DNA of 64,000 nt from Montifringilla adamsi (lineage: Eukaryota > Chordata > Aves > Passeriformes > Passeridae): assembly GCA_017590115.1 (NCBI GenBank), contig JAGGNK010007559.1:6922641-6986640 (forward strand). Reading direction: 5' to 3'. Shown piece after piece: positions 41,254 through 54,900 of this stretch (the stretch's first letter is position 1; each line of letters starts with the position of its first letter). A program made the translations under genes and the position numbers. The notes under the pieces are model-generated. The model ran no database searches, was not told where the DNA came from, and saw only the letters and a list, made by a program, of their open reading frames with translations.

Positions 41254-44200
41254 AAATTCATTTCCCCCCTTTCAGCAGTGGCTCAGGCTTCTCATTCAGT
41301 GCTGGTTTTTTAAAGTGTGCCCATCTTGACCCCAGGCCTTGCTGCAATCCCAGGGCTGCATCTCAGACAAGGGAGCAATGGCAGTTTGATGCCCATGGCA
41401 AGGGTCGATTCCCTGGATGGGTGTGCAGACACCACAGTCCAAACACTTCCAGTTCAGGGTCAGCACAGGGCTGATGTCTGGCACCTGCACAAGGGCAGCA
41501 CCACCACGGCAGAGGCTGTGTTGGACCACAGGATCTGTGCTGCAGGGAGGAGAGCGCAGGCTGAGGATGAAGCAGGGCGAGGAAGCAGGCCTCTCTTGCA
41601 CTGAATCAGGCCACGCCAGAAAGCAGGTTATTGCCCAGATTTAAAGCCACCCACAGGAGCCCTTCCTGCAGCTCCTGACATTGATTCACACATCACCTGG
41701 CTCCCTGAGCATTGAGGGGTGATGGGTGCCCCACTGCTGGGCTTTGCTCATGTCCTTAAGCATCCCAGCAAGTTTCAGTCTCATTCTTAATCCTCAGAAG
41801 CCACATCCTGTCCCCATGGAGCCTTTTCTGTACAGGAATCCATCTCCTCCCACATTATATCCAGGCCAGGCATTTCCCATCCTGCTCAGCACTCCACCTT
41901 GTAGGCACCAGTGTCGAGGGCAAAGTGAGAGCAGGACGGAGGATCTGGACACAAAGGTGCTTACGTAGGTATTTACTCCATTGCTTCTTACACACCCTCC
42001 TGGCAATAGCTGCTGCTGGAAGCAGTCCAAGGAGATGAATTAGGGAGCTTGATCAAGAGAGAGATGCACTGCCCACAAGGAGGAGGAAGAGGATCACAGC
42101 TCCCTCCCAGAGACCAGGCTCTGGCAGACAAAGATTTGGGCTGGTTTGGCCCCAGACATCCCCTGCCACACCACAGCACAGCTGCTGCCTGCAGCTGGCC
42201 ACTGCCACCAGGAGGGCTTCAATGCCAGAACACATCCCAGACCCAAGCCAGAACTCGGACACAGCTCCATGAACTCATGCCCTGTGAAGCTGAACATCAG
42301 CCTTGGTGTGAAATGCAGCAGTGACTGCCCTTAGCAGAGCTGGTGGGACCTGTTGGTGGCAAAGAGCTACAGAAACCCACCCAGAGCCAGCTTCCAGACA
42401 GGTAGTGGGGCTTGGTGGTTTAGGAAGCTCTGCTCTGGTAGTATCTTTTGCAACAAATAGTTTCCCCCCACAGAAGTAATCAGATAAGCAACCCCTTGCT
42501 ACATCATTCCGGGCTGGCAGTCCAGCTCTGAGCTCCCTCAAAAAGCAACTCCAGAGCCCTGGCTGGAACACGTGCAAGCCAGGAATCACAGCCCGCACTG
42601 GCCCCTGCCCTGGCACAGCAAACCCAAATCCTTCCCCTGAATCCCTGTGGGAACTTGGGCAGGTGCTGGCATGGGGCTCCTTCCCACGTGCCAGCTCCTG
42701 GCTCCCGCCAGACTCACCCCTCCAGGTACACGTGAGCTGCTGTTCACACTGTCCTCCTCACTCTGCCTTCCTCTTCTTCGTCCCCCTCCAGCCTCCCTGT
42801 GCTGACAGTCACTTCTTTCTGGTCTTGTGCCTTTCTTTTCCCTCCGTCTCCCTTGCTCAGTCCCTCACTCAGGAAATTAAAGATAATCCTCCCTTTTTTT
42901 CTGCAGCCGGATTCCCTGTTTAACATTCGCTGCATGTGCTTGCACTGATTCAAAATGGGATTAGACTTTCTGTTGCTTTGATGTCATTTGGGCTTTGCAC
43001 TTAAGGCAGAAGGGGGAAAGAAAATGTCTGTTAACAAACCTCTTGTATTCCACCCCACCCACTTGCATCCATCCTGGAAATTAAGGTCAGGCACATTTAC
43101 CTGCAGAAACTGAGCCCCCATCTAGGATTGATGTGGGGGGAATAAACCAACTCACAACTGCAGCACTGCACTCCCTGCATGTGGACCTTATTCTCTGGAA
43201 ACACCCAAAACATCACTCTGGCTCCGTTATCATCCAGCTGCGTGGAGGCTGAATGGCTCCCATGAGGAGGGAGGTGTCATTAATCATCAGAAAACCACAA
43301 CTCGTTGGCTGTCAGTGGATATTGCAACCTCCAGCTGCCGTGCAGCAGGGAGCACGTGGGCCACCGGCATCGCTCCAGCGGATCGGGGCTCAGGGCTGCC
43401 CGCCGGGAATACCCCGAGCTGCTCATTCCTAAGGGGGAAGCAGGTGCTGCAGGGTGGCTGTGCTGGAAATCCACATCCTGGGGCATGACATTTGTGCAGT
43501 GGCACAGTCCATAACTTTCCAGGGCATTTCCCTGTGCTTCTTCAGGCTTGAACTTCTCCCCCTTTGGAAGACAAGGATTTGGAGTTGTTCTTACTGCTGG
43601 TCCTTCCAACACCGGTACGAAGCAGATGAAGAACATTTTTCTCATGTTGCCTGAAAACATTTTGCTTTGCTTCCAAGACACCACTCCTCAAATCTGTGAT
43701 GTCCAAAGTGGCACAGTTCACAGCTGGAACAGGATCTCACACCAGAAAAGAGCTTTTCACAAGGGATTCTGCAGAGCTATGGCCAGGGCTGGGATGTGAC
43801 TGTGGATCCTATTCCTGCTTATCCAGGACAATCCACGGTCTCCAGAGACCCACAGATGGCTTCTGCTGCCTGATGCTCCTTCTCCATTCCCACCAGAGCT
43901 TCTCTTCACAGGCAGCTGTGTCTCCTCTGGGTAACAGGCAGATCTGGGAGCTGCATAACTGGAGATGTTCCAATGTCCCTGAAACCATCCCAGGACCTTC
44001 TACACATTGTTTAGAAGAGCAGCTCCATGGATGAGCACAATCCAGCCATGACCAGAACCCACCTCACAGCCCTGAGCCCCTGGGGAGGCACAGCCAACAC
44101 CAGCAGAGCAGAAGTGGGGACACACCTGAGCAATCCTGGGGCTCTGGCAGCTGTAATCCCTGTCACCCATACCACATCGCTGTGCCGCAGCCCTGACTGG

Positions 44201-46772
44201 CACTGCCACCACATTGGGCTTCCTTCAGGACTGCCCAGGGACTCAGGACGTGCCTCTGCCAACAGCACAGCGTCTAATCCATTTTGCCTGGTGAACACAC
44301 TCACAGACTTGATTAATGTCTGCAATGAGCTCCATCCATCATCAGGGAGTAAAGGAGATTAACTCTGCAGCATGCCTGCCTCACGTTGATCCCATTCTCC
44401 AGGCCTCCTGATTAACGGCGAGGCCGCCTTATCTGCCAGGCCAGGAAACACGAGGATCCGGGTTGCCTGTGGATGGAGGGAAGCTGTGGAGCTCGGGAGC
44501 AGACGGGGCAGTGCTGGCACAGCCACAGCACGCTGTCATCGGGGCCATGCTGCTGCACCTCTGCTCCCCACGCTGCCAGCTCTGCTCTCCATTCCTACTG
44601 ATCCCTCTGTTCCCCCTGCTCCCTCTCTTCCTTCCTCCTGGTCCTTCCCAGCCATGCTGACAGGAAGGAGAGCAGCAATTGGAGCGCTGATGCATCCATG
44701 CAGGAATGCATGGAAACCAAAGTCCGGGGCTCCATTTTCCCTGGATGGGTCAGCAGGGAAGATGTCATTCCCCATCCATAGAGGGAATTCGGAAGAGTTG
44801 ATTTGGAGGCCTGGAATAATCCAGGCAAATCCCGTCCTGGGGGTGCGGGTGAGGCTGCAGCTGACCTGGGCTGTGGAGAGCGGCCGCTCGGCCGAGCCCT
44901 TCCCGGGAGGACACGCGTGTTCAGAGGATGCAGGGAATTAGCGGTGCCATCTGGATGGGCTCCAGCTCCCGCCCCTGGCTCGCTGCTGATGCTTCATTAA
45001 CAGCTTCCTTCTTTCAGCTCTGTCTCCTCGGCTTTTGCTGCGATCAGCTGGGCTGGAGTTTTGTTGGCTTGGGTTTTTTCCAAGTGGAAATTATTTCTCA
45101 TTTCTTTTAACAATCAGGACAGAGAGAAAGAGACAGGAGAGGAAGGAATTTCTAGGAGATGAAAGGGCAGGATTAAGGACACGGCTTTCACTTTGTTATC
45201 CCTCTAGTGTGGCTAAGAAATTCCTTTCAGAAGAAGGCTTTAATTAACTATGATTTCTGATGGGAATAAATCCTGGACCTAGAGATAGGTCTGGCTTCTT
45301 GGGTCTGCTGACAACCCCAGCTGCAACCTCAGCAGCCCAGATTTTTACACACACACATAATCTTACACAAAACACAGCATGTTTAAAATGACTTTGCTGT
45401 CACCCCATTCTGGAAAATAAGGATCAGAGGAAAAAACCCCAGGCATTAGCAGGCCACTGTGCACGGTGCCAGTGGAAAGATGATCTGAGTGCACTGAACC
45501 ATGGGGGTATGGTGGCTCAAGATGTGGGAAGGGGCCTTTTGCACAGAGTAATAACCCAGGGCAGGAGGCAATAGAAATATCTCTGTTGCCTTCTGGACCA
45601 GCAGCCCTTCTCACATAGCAGGAAAAATCAGGGGGAGAGGAGAGAAAGACACCCAGTGGCAAACTGGGACATTTAGAAAGCATTGCAATGATGTATTTGC
45701 ATCTTCCACTGCCGCAAAACCTCCAGGAACTGAGTCAATCAAAAATAACATTTGGGGCTGATTTTAATCCAGATGAACTCTCTCCAAATATTTTAAGGCA
45801 ACCAGCAAAATGGCCAACTTCTGCTTGTTTAACCCTTCTCCTGGAAGCTGCACTGATTCTGAAAGAAAGCACAATTGGAGAAAGCATCTTTTCTGTGAGC
45901 TTGACCTGCAGAACTGGATGTGGTACCAGGCCTGTTCATCCCCAGCATCACCCTGGTCACTTCCCTGTGCCCTAACTCTGTCCTGACTCACTCAGTGGTT
46001 CTGCAGCTCAACCTTCTCTGCAGATCTGGACGTGAAAGATGAAGAATCCGTACAGGTTTCCAGGGGAAGCCTCACCCCCAGTTTGCACAACAACAGTAAC
46101 TCCTGCCAGGGAAACATCTCAGCAGGTCCCTCTGAGAACCACATTTACCTTTTTCTGAGCCATGTTAAACAGGGAGCTCACACTGAATGCACATCTCGCT
46201 CCTCTCCCATCTTTCCAACTAATGAACTCCCAGCTGATAACAAATGCTGGCTGTTGCTGCTGGAGCATCTGCCTCTGCCCTGTGTTTAACAGCCCAAGAG
46301 GCAAAGCACTTTACTGATTATTGTTTTCATAAGTGAGCATCATTTTATTTTTTCATTATCATTTTAAAAGGTTCCCACCTCTTCCACTGCCCTGAGCCAC
46401 TGCCTCCAACCCCAGCAGATGCCTCTGTGCCCTGCGGTGGCACAGGGACCATATGGTTGGTTTTCCTGGGGGGAAGTGGAGAGGAAAGGAACATCTGGCT
46501 GCTCCAGCAACCCAGCTGCTGAGGTGAGCAGAGCTTTTCCTGCAGGGGCCTGCAGGTTTGTGTCAGGAGGGTTTCCCATCCCATGCTACCACTGCTAACA
46601 GTCCCCTTGACGCAAGGCTTTGGTCTCACTTGGGATTTAATGCCTTATTAATTTTACAGATTTTGTGCTTGTTCACATCTTCTGCAAACGAAAAATTTCC
46701 TCTGACATGCTGTATCAAATGTTTTACTGGACTTCAGGTAGATTTAAAAAATCAACTGTTACTGCTTTCTTT

Positions 46773-46796
46773 CCCCCCCCCCCCCCCCCCCCCCCC
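46773..46796 (+). repeat. Poly-C homopolymer (24 C)
   Basis: Uninterrupted run of 24 C followed by ACCCC. On the minus strand it is a poly-G tract able to form G-quadruplexes. Its length is liable to assembly error. Confidence 0.9.
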
Positions 46797-47719
46797 ACCC
46801 CTTCTGAGGACTAGGCAGCAGGATTGCAGTCTCTGGTTATAAAACACCACTTTTTATATTAGCTCTGTCATAAATCCTTACACTTGGATTTGCAATTTCA
46901 TGTGACAGCTCTTTCCAGACTTTGAATGGAGTTTATCTCGTTTTCCTGACTTGAACCTCTCAAGATTTTCCCTTTTGCTTCATCTTGGATCTGTAATTTC
47001 CATTTCCAAGCTTAACAACATCCTAATTCTCATTGAAAAGAAGGATGGCATAGCACTCATTTTGGGTTGGGCAGACACCAATTCTTGATCATCAACCCTC
47101 CACATCAATCCTCCTGTTCTGTCTCCTCTTGAGCTCCATGAACAGTTATCCACAAGCCACAGATCCAAGCCAAAACTTTCTTCCCCTCAGTTCAGACTCA
47201 GGAGGAATTCAGGTTACAGCTGCCTTCTCCTTCTGCTAATGCCTGTTCCTATAAAAGGGAATCAGTGACTAACAACAAATACATACCCTGAGGCAGGATT
47301 TGTCTCCCTGAGGGCTCCTGGCTGGTCCTGTCCAACATCAAGATGTGCTGGCAGCTTCTTATCTCCGACAAGGACACCGGGATCTGCCCATTTCACCAAG
47401 CACACATCCACATCCCTGACCTCAGCACATCGGCTGACCCAGCCTGACAGCCTCTCACAGGGCAAGTCCTGCTTAGCCCCTTGTTATTTTTGGCTGTGCC
47501 TTTGTCTCTGGGATCCTCTAACCTTTAGCAATGAAAACAAAACCACAGAAGGTGCTGCCCTGGCCTTTGGCTCGCTGGGAGCAGTGGGATGGGCAAAGGC
47601 TGAGGGCTTAAACCTCAAATTAGCAGTGCGGGACTGGAATGAGCCAGGCAGCTTGGACCTGTCATTTCAAGGGCAGGTACCAGTAGGGAGAGAGGCGGTC
47701 ATCATCTGGTTTCGGATAA

Positions 47720-47900
47720 ATGCCCACTTTGTGTTAATTAATTAGAAATCCAGCACAGATAACAGAAGAGCTTAGATGACCATTTAGCTGAAGAATTCCT
47801 CTAAAGCCACATGTGGCTATTGAGCAGCTGAGAAAGGCAATTCACCTGCTGCTTTCATTAGAGATCTCATGTCTAAGGGAAAGCAGAGCCTGGGAGTTGG
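47720..47900. promoter_or_regulatory. Candidate enhancer (homeobox and E-box words)
   Basis: TTAATTAATTAG is followed within 150 bp by E-box words CACATGTGG, GCAGCTGAG and CACCTG, plus AGATAA (GATA). The block is A/T-rich against its surroundings and lies about 4 kb upstream of the receptor gene. Inferred from motif density. Confidence 0.25.
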
Positions 47901-48757
47901 GAAATCAGGAGTTTGCTCATGGCTCAGTCTCCTTGTTCGTTAATAGCAGCTCAGGGCAGAACTGCATCACACACAAGCACTGACCTGAATCAAGTCAGGC
48001 ACCAATGCAAAATCAGCTTCTTTCCAACCTGCCAGACCATACATACAGCTGTGCACATCTGGATCAATGACAGCAGCATGTGAGTCACCACCAAGCTGCC
48101 TTCACAAACCTACTCCTCCAAACATTTGAGTTTTCTGTGTTTAGTTTTTTAATCAGATCATTACATTCAGTACACATCCCTCTGTGGAGATACAAAAGTT
48201 GTGCTGAGATAGACATTGCAGGAGGATGGATAAGATGCTGCCTAAACCAGGGCTGTTGTAGAGAGAATTGCTGTCAATTTTTGACCTCAAGCTCAGCCTG
48301 TGGCTTTAGGGAGATTGTTTAAGTTTGCTATCACTTCTTATCTACAGGGAAGGAAAATGTTATGTGGCAAAGACCCACTTTCCAGAATCAAAGGAGATGA
48401 AATGGAACAGCAGTTGGAAACTGCTTTACCAATCTTGCCTGGAAAGAAGGGAGACTGATGTGCAGCTATCAGACAAAGACAGCACTCAGCCAGCACGGAG
48501 GGTTGATGCACCATGTCTAACACATCCTGAGTGAGATCATCCCTATCCCTAAGGCCACTACAAGAACAAAACTTCACCACTAGGCTACTTGATCAATATA
48601 ATCACAGTCAAAGAGCTAAGCAATAAAAATGCAGAGGCCCATTCAGTAAGTCTGGAGTCGTGAGTAAGGAGAGCAGTGAGTTCAAGGGGACGATTTGCAA
48701 CTTGGCTCTTAGCGAAGGCTTCTCTCTCCAGAGTGCAAATCAGAGCAGCAGCCAGGT

Positions 48758-48775
48758 GCTAAATAAATATTTAGC
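48758..48775. repeat. Short A/T-rich palindrome
   Basis: GCTAAATA-AA-TATTTAGC: 8-bp inverted arms around a 2-bp centre, resembling back-to-back MEF2/homeodomain half-sites. An A/T-rich block (ATTTAATGAGAAATTATTTG) follows. Confidence 0.7.
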
Positions 48776-51313
48776 AAATGAGAAAGTCTCCCATTTAATG
48801 AGAAATTATTTGGTGAAACCAGCTGGGGAAATGGTTTCAGTAGCACGGTAACAGGAGCCGGCGCTGCTCTCTGCCCCACGGGGTGCTGCGGTTCCACTCG
48901 TGTTGCGTAAGTCAGGATCTCCAGCTGGGACAGGCACAGGAAATATAACTCATTACTGAAATGCAAGAGCCTTTCAGGGTTAAACCGCTGTTAGACCAGC
49001 CAGATTCATTCCCTGGTTGCAGAATTTGCCTAGCAGCAGCTTTGGATGATTACTATCTTTCTTCATAACAGCGACGTTGCAGACAGGATGGTCTAAGTGT
49101 AGTGGTGATGCCAAGTTTGTAGGAAGAAGTAATTTTTCTTTCTTTTATGTTCAAGGGCTGAGCTCCATTTCCTCACTTTTATCTACATCATTAGGCTGTC
49201 GAGATGGCAGTTCCCTGTCTAAATGTTAATTACTATATCTCTCTCTTAAGAGGTGTTTTCAAGGGGTTAGTGCCTCAATCTTCCTTGTAATTACATGCGG
49301 TGGTTAGCACAACTCATCGGCTATATCCCAAGGTCCCCTGAGAGCTCATCCCTGCTGCAGTTTCCAGTAGATGAGCACTCACAGAACCAGTCCTTCAGAG
49401 AGCTGCTGTCTCCAAGTGTTCAGGCAGATAATGAGCCGATTGCTGTGCCTGCTCCTGCTGCCGACGGCGAGCTCTGTGCACAGACAGGCTGAGCATCACC
49501 CGTTGCTGCAGTTCAAATTCCTCCCTTCTCTCTACCCCTTCAAACTTGGCAAAACTCTGCACAACCAGTCCCTCCCAGGGGCAAGAACTTCCAGATTATT
49601 GACAAAGCAAAAAAGGGAAAAGCAAACGTTGTCAAAGCCTGAATATAAAAGCCCAGTAATGAAACAGTGACACAGAAATGGTGGTGAGGCAGATCTCAGA
49701 TGCTGAGCATGGCTTTGTCATGTCAGGGACAGAGCTGCTGTGGGTTTTTATGCCTCTACAGCTGAGAAGAAGGAATTACAGTTTCCTCATGTGTGAGGCT
49801 TTTCTAAATGAATAGCAATAGCTGAGACTGCAAAATAAAACTAAAGTTGTGCTTTGGAGCAACTGCTATATTTAAATGTCAGATTCGTTCTTTGAAAGCT
49901 ATAAGATACCACATTCCTCTCCAGGGAAAGTGTGTAGGAGTCTGTCTTTGCAGGGAAAATGTTTGCAATAGCAACTGCCTACCAGTTTCCTATGCAAACA
50001 CTCCTAATCCATACTTCAAACCTGGATAAAATTAAATTATCTGAAGGCACTCTGCAGAGGACAGCACCCTGTTCATGACACTCCAACACCCACACACAAA
50101 CCACTGCTTGCTTTGCAGCAGTAACCCCATACAGATGAACACTATCATTTATCCAAGATGTGAAGGAAACAGTTTTTAAAGAAATATTAACTGAGAAACA
50201 TCACTTTTCAACAAGTTGTGTATGTTCAAAACTTAGATACCACAGATACCTGCCGTGGAAAAAAACTCACAGGCAAATCACTGACTGAGGCAACTCCAGA
50301 GACTCAAAAAAAACTTACAGCAGAGCAGACAAATTGGCCTCAGTCTGTCTCTGATTTCTAAGAGCTTCAATGCCAGGGCAAAATGTGCACCAGATTTCTG
50401 TCTGCTGCTGGTCCACTAGAGGACAACCTAATAATGATGAACTCCTTTGGGTTATACAAAAATGGCCCATACTGAAACTGCTGCTGCCAAATCTGGCTGG
50501 GGGGCCATGCTGGGATTGTTGGTCTGTGCGTGCTGGGCCTCCCTTTTACAGGTACAGATTGATTCCTACAGAATTATGAAGTTCCAAAAAACGTCTTCTG
50601 CAGTTGAGGCCAGCCTTTGCAACTAGAGAAAGAAAGAGACAGAAGCAGGGGAGATTTCCAGACAGACATATGTCATTTTTATAAAGCAAACCATATCCAC
50701 TGCACTGTGCTCTGCCACCGAGAAAACCCTGCCTGTTGCTGCTGGATTTCTCACAGGCTTCTGACATGATATCATGGGGTTTTTTCAGTCCAGGAAGTGC
50801 TCCGAGGTACAGAACGATCTGTTTGCCTTGGTAACGTGTGATTTATCAAACCGTAATGGAGGAATCCATCTCATGTATAAACAGCGGCCAGGAGCACAAG
50901 ACAATCATCAGCTCAAAGCCACAGAAAAGCACAGGCTACAGCTCTGGCAAGGCAAAGAAAAGGAATAAAACAGCTTCTCAAAACCCAAGGGAGTCCTTGC
51001 CTAGTATTTTTAAAGCAAATAGAAGACAAATAAAATCTGAGCTAGCAACAGAGCTAATTTCTTGAGCTAGGAAGCAAATGAGCTGTGGCAAGAAGCAGAA
51101 CAGCAGAAAACAGCAGAGAATTAATTACAAGTGAAGTATCTCAGGTTAGAATTGGAGTTAGAGGCGTCGGAGGGTGAAAGCAACAGTTTTCAGTGGGTAA
51201 TTTTCTTCCTTAACATCCTTCAGCCCCACTGAGGCTGTGCCTATGACTAGGGGATGAAAAGTTCGTGTGTCTGTTAAAGAGAAAAATACACACCGAAGGC
51301 AGACCAGAGCTAC

Positions 51314-51333
51314 TTAAAAAAAAAAAAAAAAAA
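51314..51333 (+). repeat. Poly-A run
   Basis: About 19 consecutive A just upstream of the receptor CpG island. No retroposon body was recognised next to it. Confidence 0.8.
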
Positions 51334-51339
51334 TTTGAT

Positions 51340-51990
51340 ACTCCTCCTGACGCCGGCGAGCGCAGGCTGGCTGTGACCAGGAGGGCACAGATGCCATCCA
51401 TCCCTCGGGGTGTGATGTGAAGGGGTGTGATGAGAAGGGGCACTGCCCAGCCCCCGTGTCCGCACTCGCCTTCCCTCCCACCGGCGGCGCCGAGGGATGC
51501 TCGCCCCCGGCGCGTCTGCCCGAGTCAGCTGCTCCTTGATGTCAGAACCCGCTCGGGCTCGGCGGGCGGCAGCGGAACCGAGCGCAGCCGAGCCTCAGCC
51601 GCTGCCGGCCGGCTCTGGGAGGGCTCCTTCCTCCTCCTCTTCTCCCGCCGGGAAAGCGCGGGGGAGCGGCGCGTCCCTCCGCGGAGCCGCCGGGGGAACT
51701 TGCCCAACTTTCTCCGCCCCGCGTCCCGGCGCTCGCTGCCATGGCCCCCGCCAACTCCTCCCGCAACTTCTCGGTGCCGGAGGCTCGGAACGGCTCAGGT
51801 GAGCGCGGATGGCGGCTCGGAGGGGCTGGGGGTGACGGGGGCTGGGGTGGGACCCCCCGCGCCCCGCCCGGGCCGTGCCGCCTTCAGCACCCGCGGGCGG
51901 ACAGCGCCGGGGGCGCGGGCGGGGAGCCGGGGCTGCGGGACCCCCGGCCCCGCTCCGCGCTGCAACACCGCGCTGCGACACCACACCGCC
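51340..51990 (+). promoter_or_regulatory. CpG island at the 5' end of the MCH receptor gene
   Basis: GC- and CpG-rich DNA surrounds the first coding exon (51,741-51,798). No TATA box is seen. An AP-1/MAF-like word CGAGTCAGC is at ~51,520 and TGATGTCAG at ~51,538. The transcription start is presumably at ~51,450-51,700. Confidence 0.5.
51741..51798 (+). CDS. MCH receptor coding exon 1
   Basis: MAPANSSRNFSVPEARNGS plus the first base of codon 20, donor G|GTGAGC at 51,799. Short first exons ending before TM1 are typical of MCHR genes. Confidence 0.88.
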
Positions 51991-54900
51991 CGGGGCCAGC
52001 CGCTACCTGTTGGCTGCCAGGCAGCAAACTCCAGCAGCCCGCAGGTCCTGGCTGCTGGGGAGGGAGGAACCAGGCTAGACAGGGAGGGAGGCATAGAAAA
52101 GATGAGATAGCGCTGGAGGGGGATGTAGAGATCCTTACCAGTTTTCTCCATACGACCCTGTTTTCAAATCAATAGTTTAGGGTAATGCAATACAGTTCTC
52201 AATGGTTCAAGCTGGTGAAACTCTTCAACAGAAGGTGGTTTATATGTGGTTTTTGACTCTTTCTGCACCAGCACAATTCTTTAGAAACCAAAAGTGTGGT
52301 TTTCTGAAAGTGTTCTTTTCTGAAAGTGTTCTTTTCTGAAAGCGTGGTTTCCTTCTGAAACGCAGTGAAGTCTCTTACATATCAGGGTATGGCTTAGAAC
52401 GACAAGTACCTTAGAGAAAAAAAATTAGCCCAGTCCTCATTCAGTTCACATAGTGCAGCCCCTTTGGGACTTTAAGAAAAAAATATCAGGGCAGCCACAG
52501 ACCTACAAACAAGGACAAATCAATGCCTGAAGTAGCTACTTAAATACAAAATGTGTTCACTTGGATATGCACAAAAGCAGTACTGAAAATTCAGATTCAA
52601 TGATGTCTCAAGATGAAAGAGTCTTTAGAAAAGACAGAACTTTTGAGTACTTGATATATGTGCTCTTCTGACTCCAGCCTATAAAACACACATGAACTAC
52701 AGCTTCAAATTAGTGCAGCTAATAATTAATGCAAGTCCTGCTGGTACAGACAGCATCAGCAGGACAGGTGCTACAGCACTGCACAGCCCACCTCTCACAC
52801 AAAGCCTTTGGGCCTGCACACATCCTGTTTGAGGCTGGTGAGCTCATTCCAAATGTTATGGAATTGCCATGAGCACTGTATCGATTGTGCAGCAGGAAAG
52901 GGACATTTTGTCCCAATTTCCAGCTAACCATGTGGCATTTATGTTTCGCTCCAAGAATCCTTTCCAACCACACTCATAGAGTTTGTGGTTAAAAGAAAGG
53001 AAATCAGAATTCATAACAGTTCCATGTAGAACTGCAGGACCAGAATCATCATCTTCCAGTTTCTAGTCCTCCATCTTCCAGCATTAAGGAGGCTTGAGAT
53101 ATCTTTGAATGCTCAAGGGTGTCAGATTTCAAGAGGGTGCTGATGGCTGTAGGTTATCTACTAAAAATCTCATAGCAGGGTACATTTCCTTGCATTAATG
53201 GGCCACCAGGAGGAACAGGGACCACTTAAACCCCCACAAATGGTCTGGACAAGACTTTTTTGTCTTATCAGCCAAGCCTGGCTTCCACCTTCAGGCCCCC
53301 GCTAGTTCTCCTGTGCCTCACTGGCTGCTTTCCAACACCTGCAGAGAGGCTTCCCAATAAAATGGTGCAGGAACTACTTTATTGGGTTCTGGCATTGGCC
53401 TTGTTCATGCCTAAGCTCGCTGCTACCTAATGCCAAAAGGACTGAGCCAGTGGCAGCTCATCATGGCCACTTCTAAGAGCACTGATATATGGCACACACA
53501 TTTCCAGCCACAGGCCAGCAGTGTAGCCCCAGTTATCTTGCTAATTCCGTCAAACTTCTCTGTCACACCAAAGTAAATGTGGGGAAGTTTGTACTCAAGA
53601 ATTCCAGAGGTCAAAGTCAGCAAATCCACTTCAGCAAACAGACACCGCTTTGGCAAAGACTACACCTGAAGTATCTGTTTTTCCACTTAATCTAATTGTC
53701 AAGATTTCCCTAGGTTCTTTTGGAGGAGGCTTCCCCACTTCTGCTGCTAGGGAGATGGAACAGCTCAGTGACTGAAAACATTTCCAATTAACAGCACATT
53801 GAATCATCTGCAATTCAATGAAAGGCAGCCTAGGCTGAGGGGCTGTCACGCACAGTCCTTGTAACATAAATAACTCACACAAAACCATTTCCTAGAAAAA
53901 AACCCCACCAGGTCTCATAGGAAAGGAATAATGAGATGAAAGGAGATTTTCCTCAGCTAAGAAAGGCTGTTTTAGACTTCAGCACACAGGAACCCTGCAG
54001 AACAGAGAACACCACCAGCATTGCCTTCGACACCACCTCCTGTGCCCAAGAGCTTGTGGCTTCAAAATGTGATTTTACACCCAAGTGAGGGACAAGGCCA
54101 ATGATTATATTTGGGAGTCCCACCCCAAAGAGCAACAGTCAAGCATTGGTGTGGATAAGCTAAGTGTTATCAGGCAAGAATTTTGCCTTGGAAATCCACC
54201 CACATCCAGAACTCAAAGACAGCTTTAAGCTGTTTTTCTCCTAGACAATCCCTGTTGAAGGGCCCCTCTGAAACATACTCCCAATCCTTGTCTGGCTACA
54301 TACTTAGATTTCTTTGTAGGAAAGACACTAGAGAAAGGGAGAGAGGCAGGGAAGCAAGATGGAAAGAAGAATGTTCTCTGACCTAACCTTGGTAAGAGAA
54401 CAGGGACACAGCCAGGGTACAGTCCCAGATCTCACAATACAGATAAGCATGAGGTGTCTGCCTGCATGGCCAATGAACTCTGTGTCTCATACCATACAAC
54501 AGATAAACTGAAGCTTTCTGACAGCAGCTTGAGCATTGACTTTATCCAGATTTTGGCACCCACAGAAAGACTTTACTTCTCCAGTGTGGGAAGCACAAGC
54601 TGCCTCACCCACTCCCCTCAAAAACAGCTAAAACCACTTCACTCCATGGAATAAAAGTTACTCTCAACTCTGTCAGGTGCTGTTGAATGCAGAGGCATGC
54701 CAGCCAGAGGTTAGTCCCTCAAAAAAGGGCTGGGGAGTTGCAGAGCAGGACAGAAGCACATCGGGAGAGCTGAGGAAAGATGCCTGCACATAGCCAGGTT
54801 TGGACATGCTGCACGTACTGAGAGGCAGAGAAGGAAGTGCCAAATCCCTAGCTTAGCCTCTCCAAGTGCTGGAAAGGGTATTAAAAATCATTCCAATCTA

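Larger units (their letters stand above)
39101..51339. other. Intergenic region between CASKIN2 promoter and the MCH receptor gene
   Basis: Twelve kilobases with no recognised coding exon on either strand. Base composition falls from GC-rich to mixed. A/T-rich stretches with homeodomain-type words occur at 39,360-39,850, 42,880-43,010, 47,720-47,900 and 48,590-48,830. A poly-C run lies at 46,773. No transposon was identified by eye. Confidence 0.5.
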
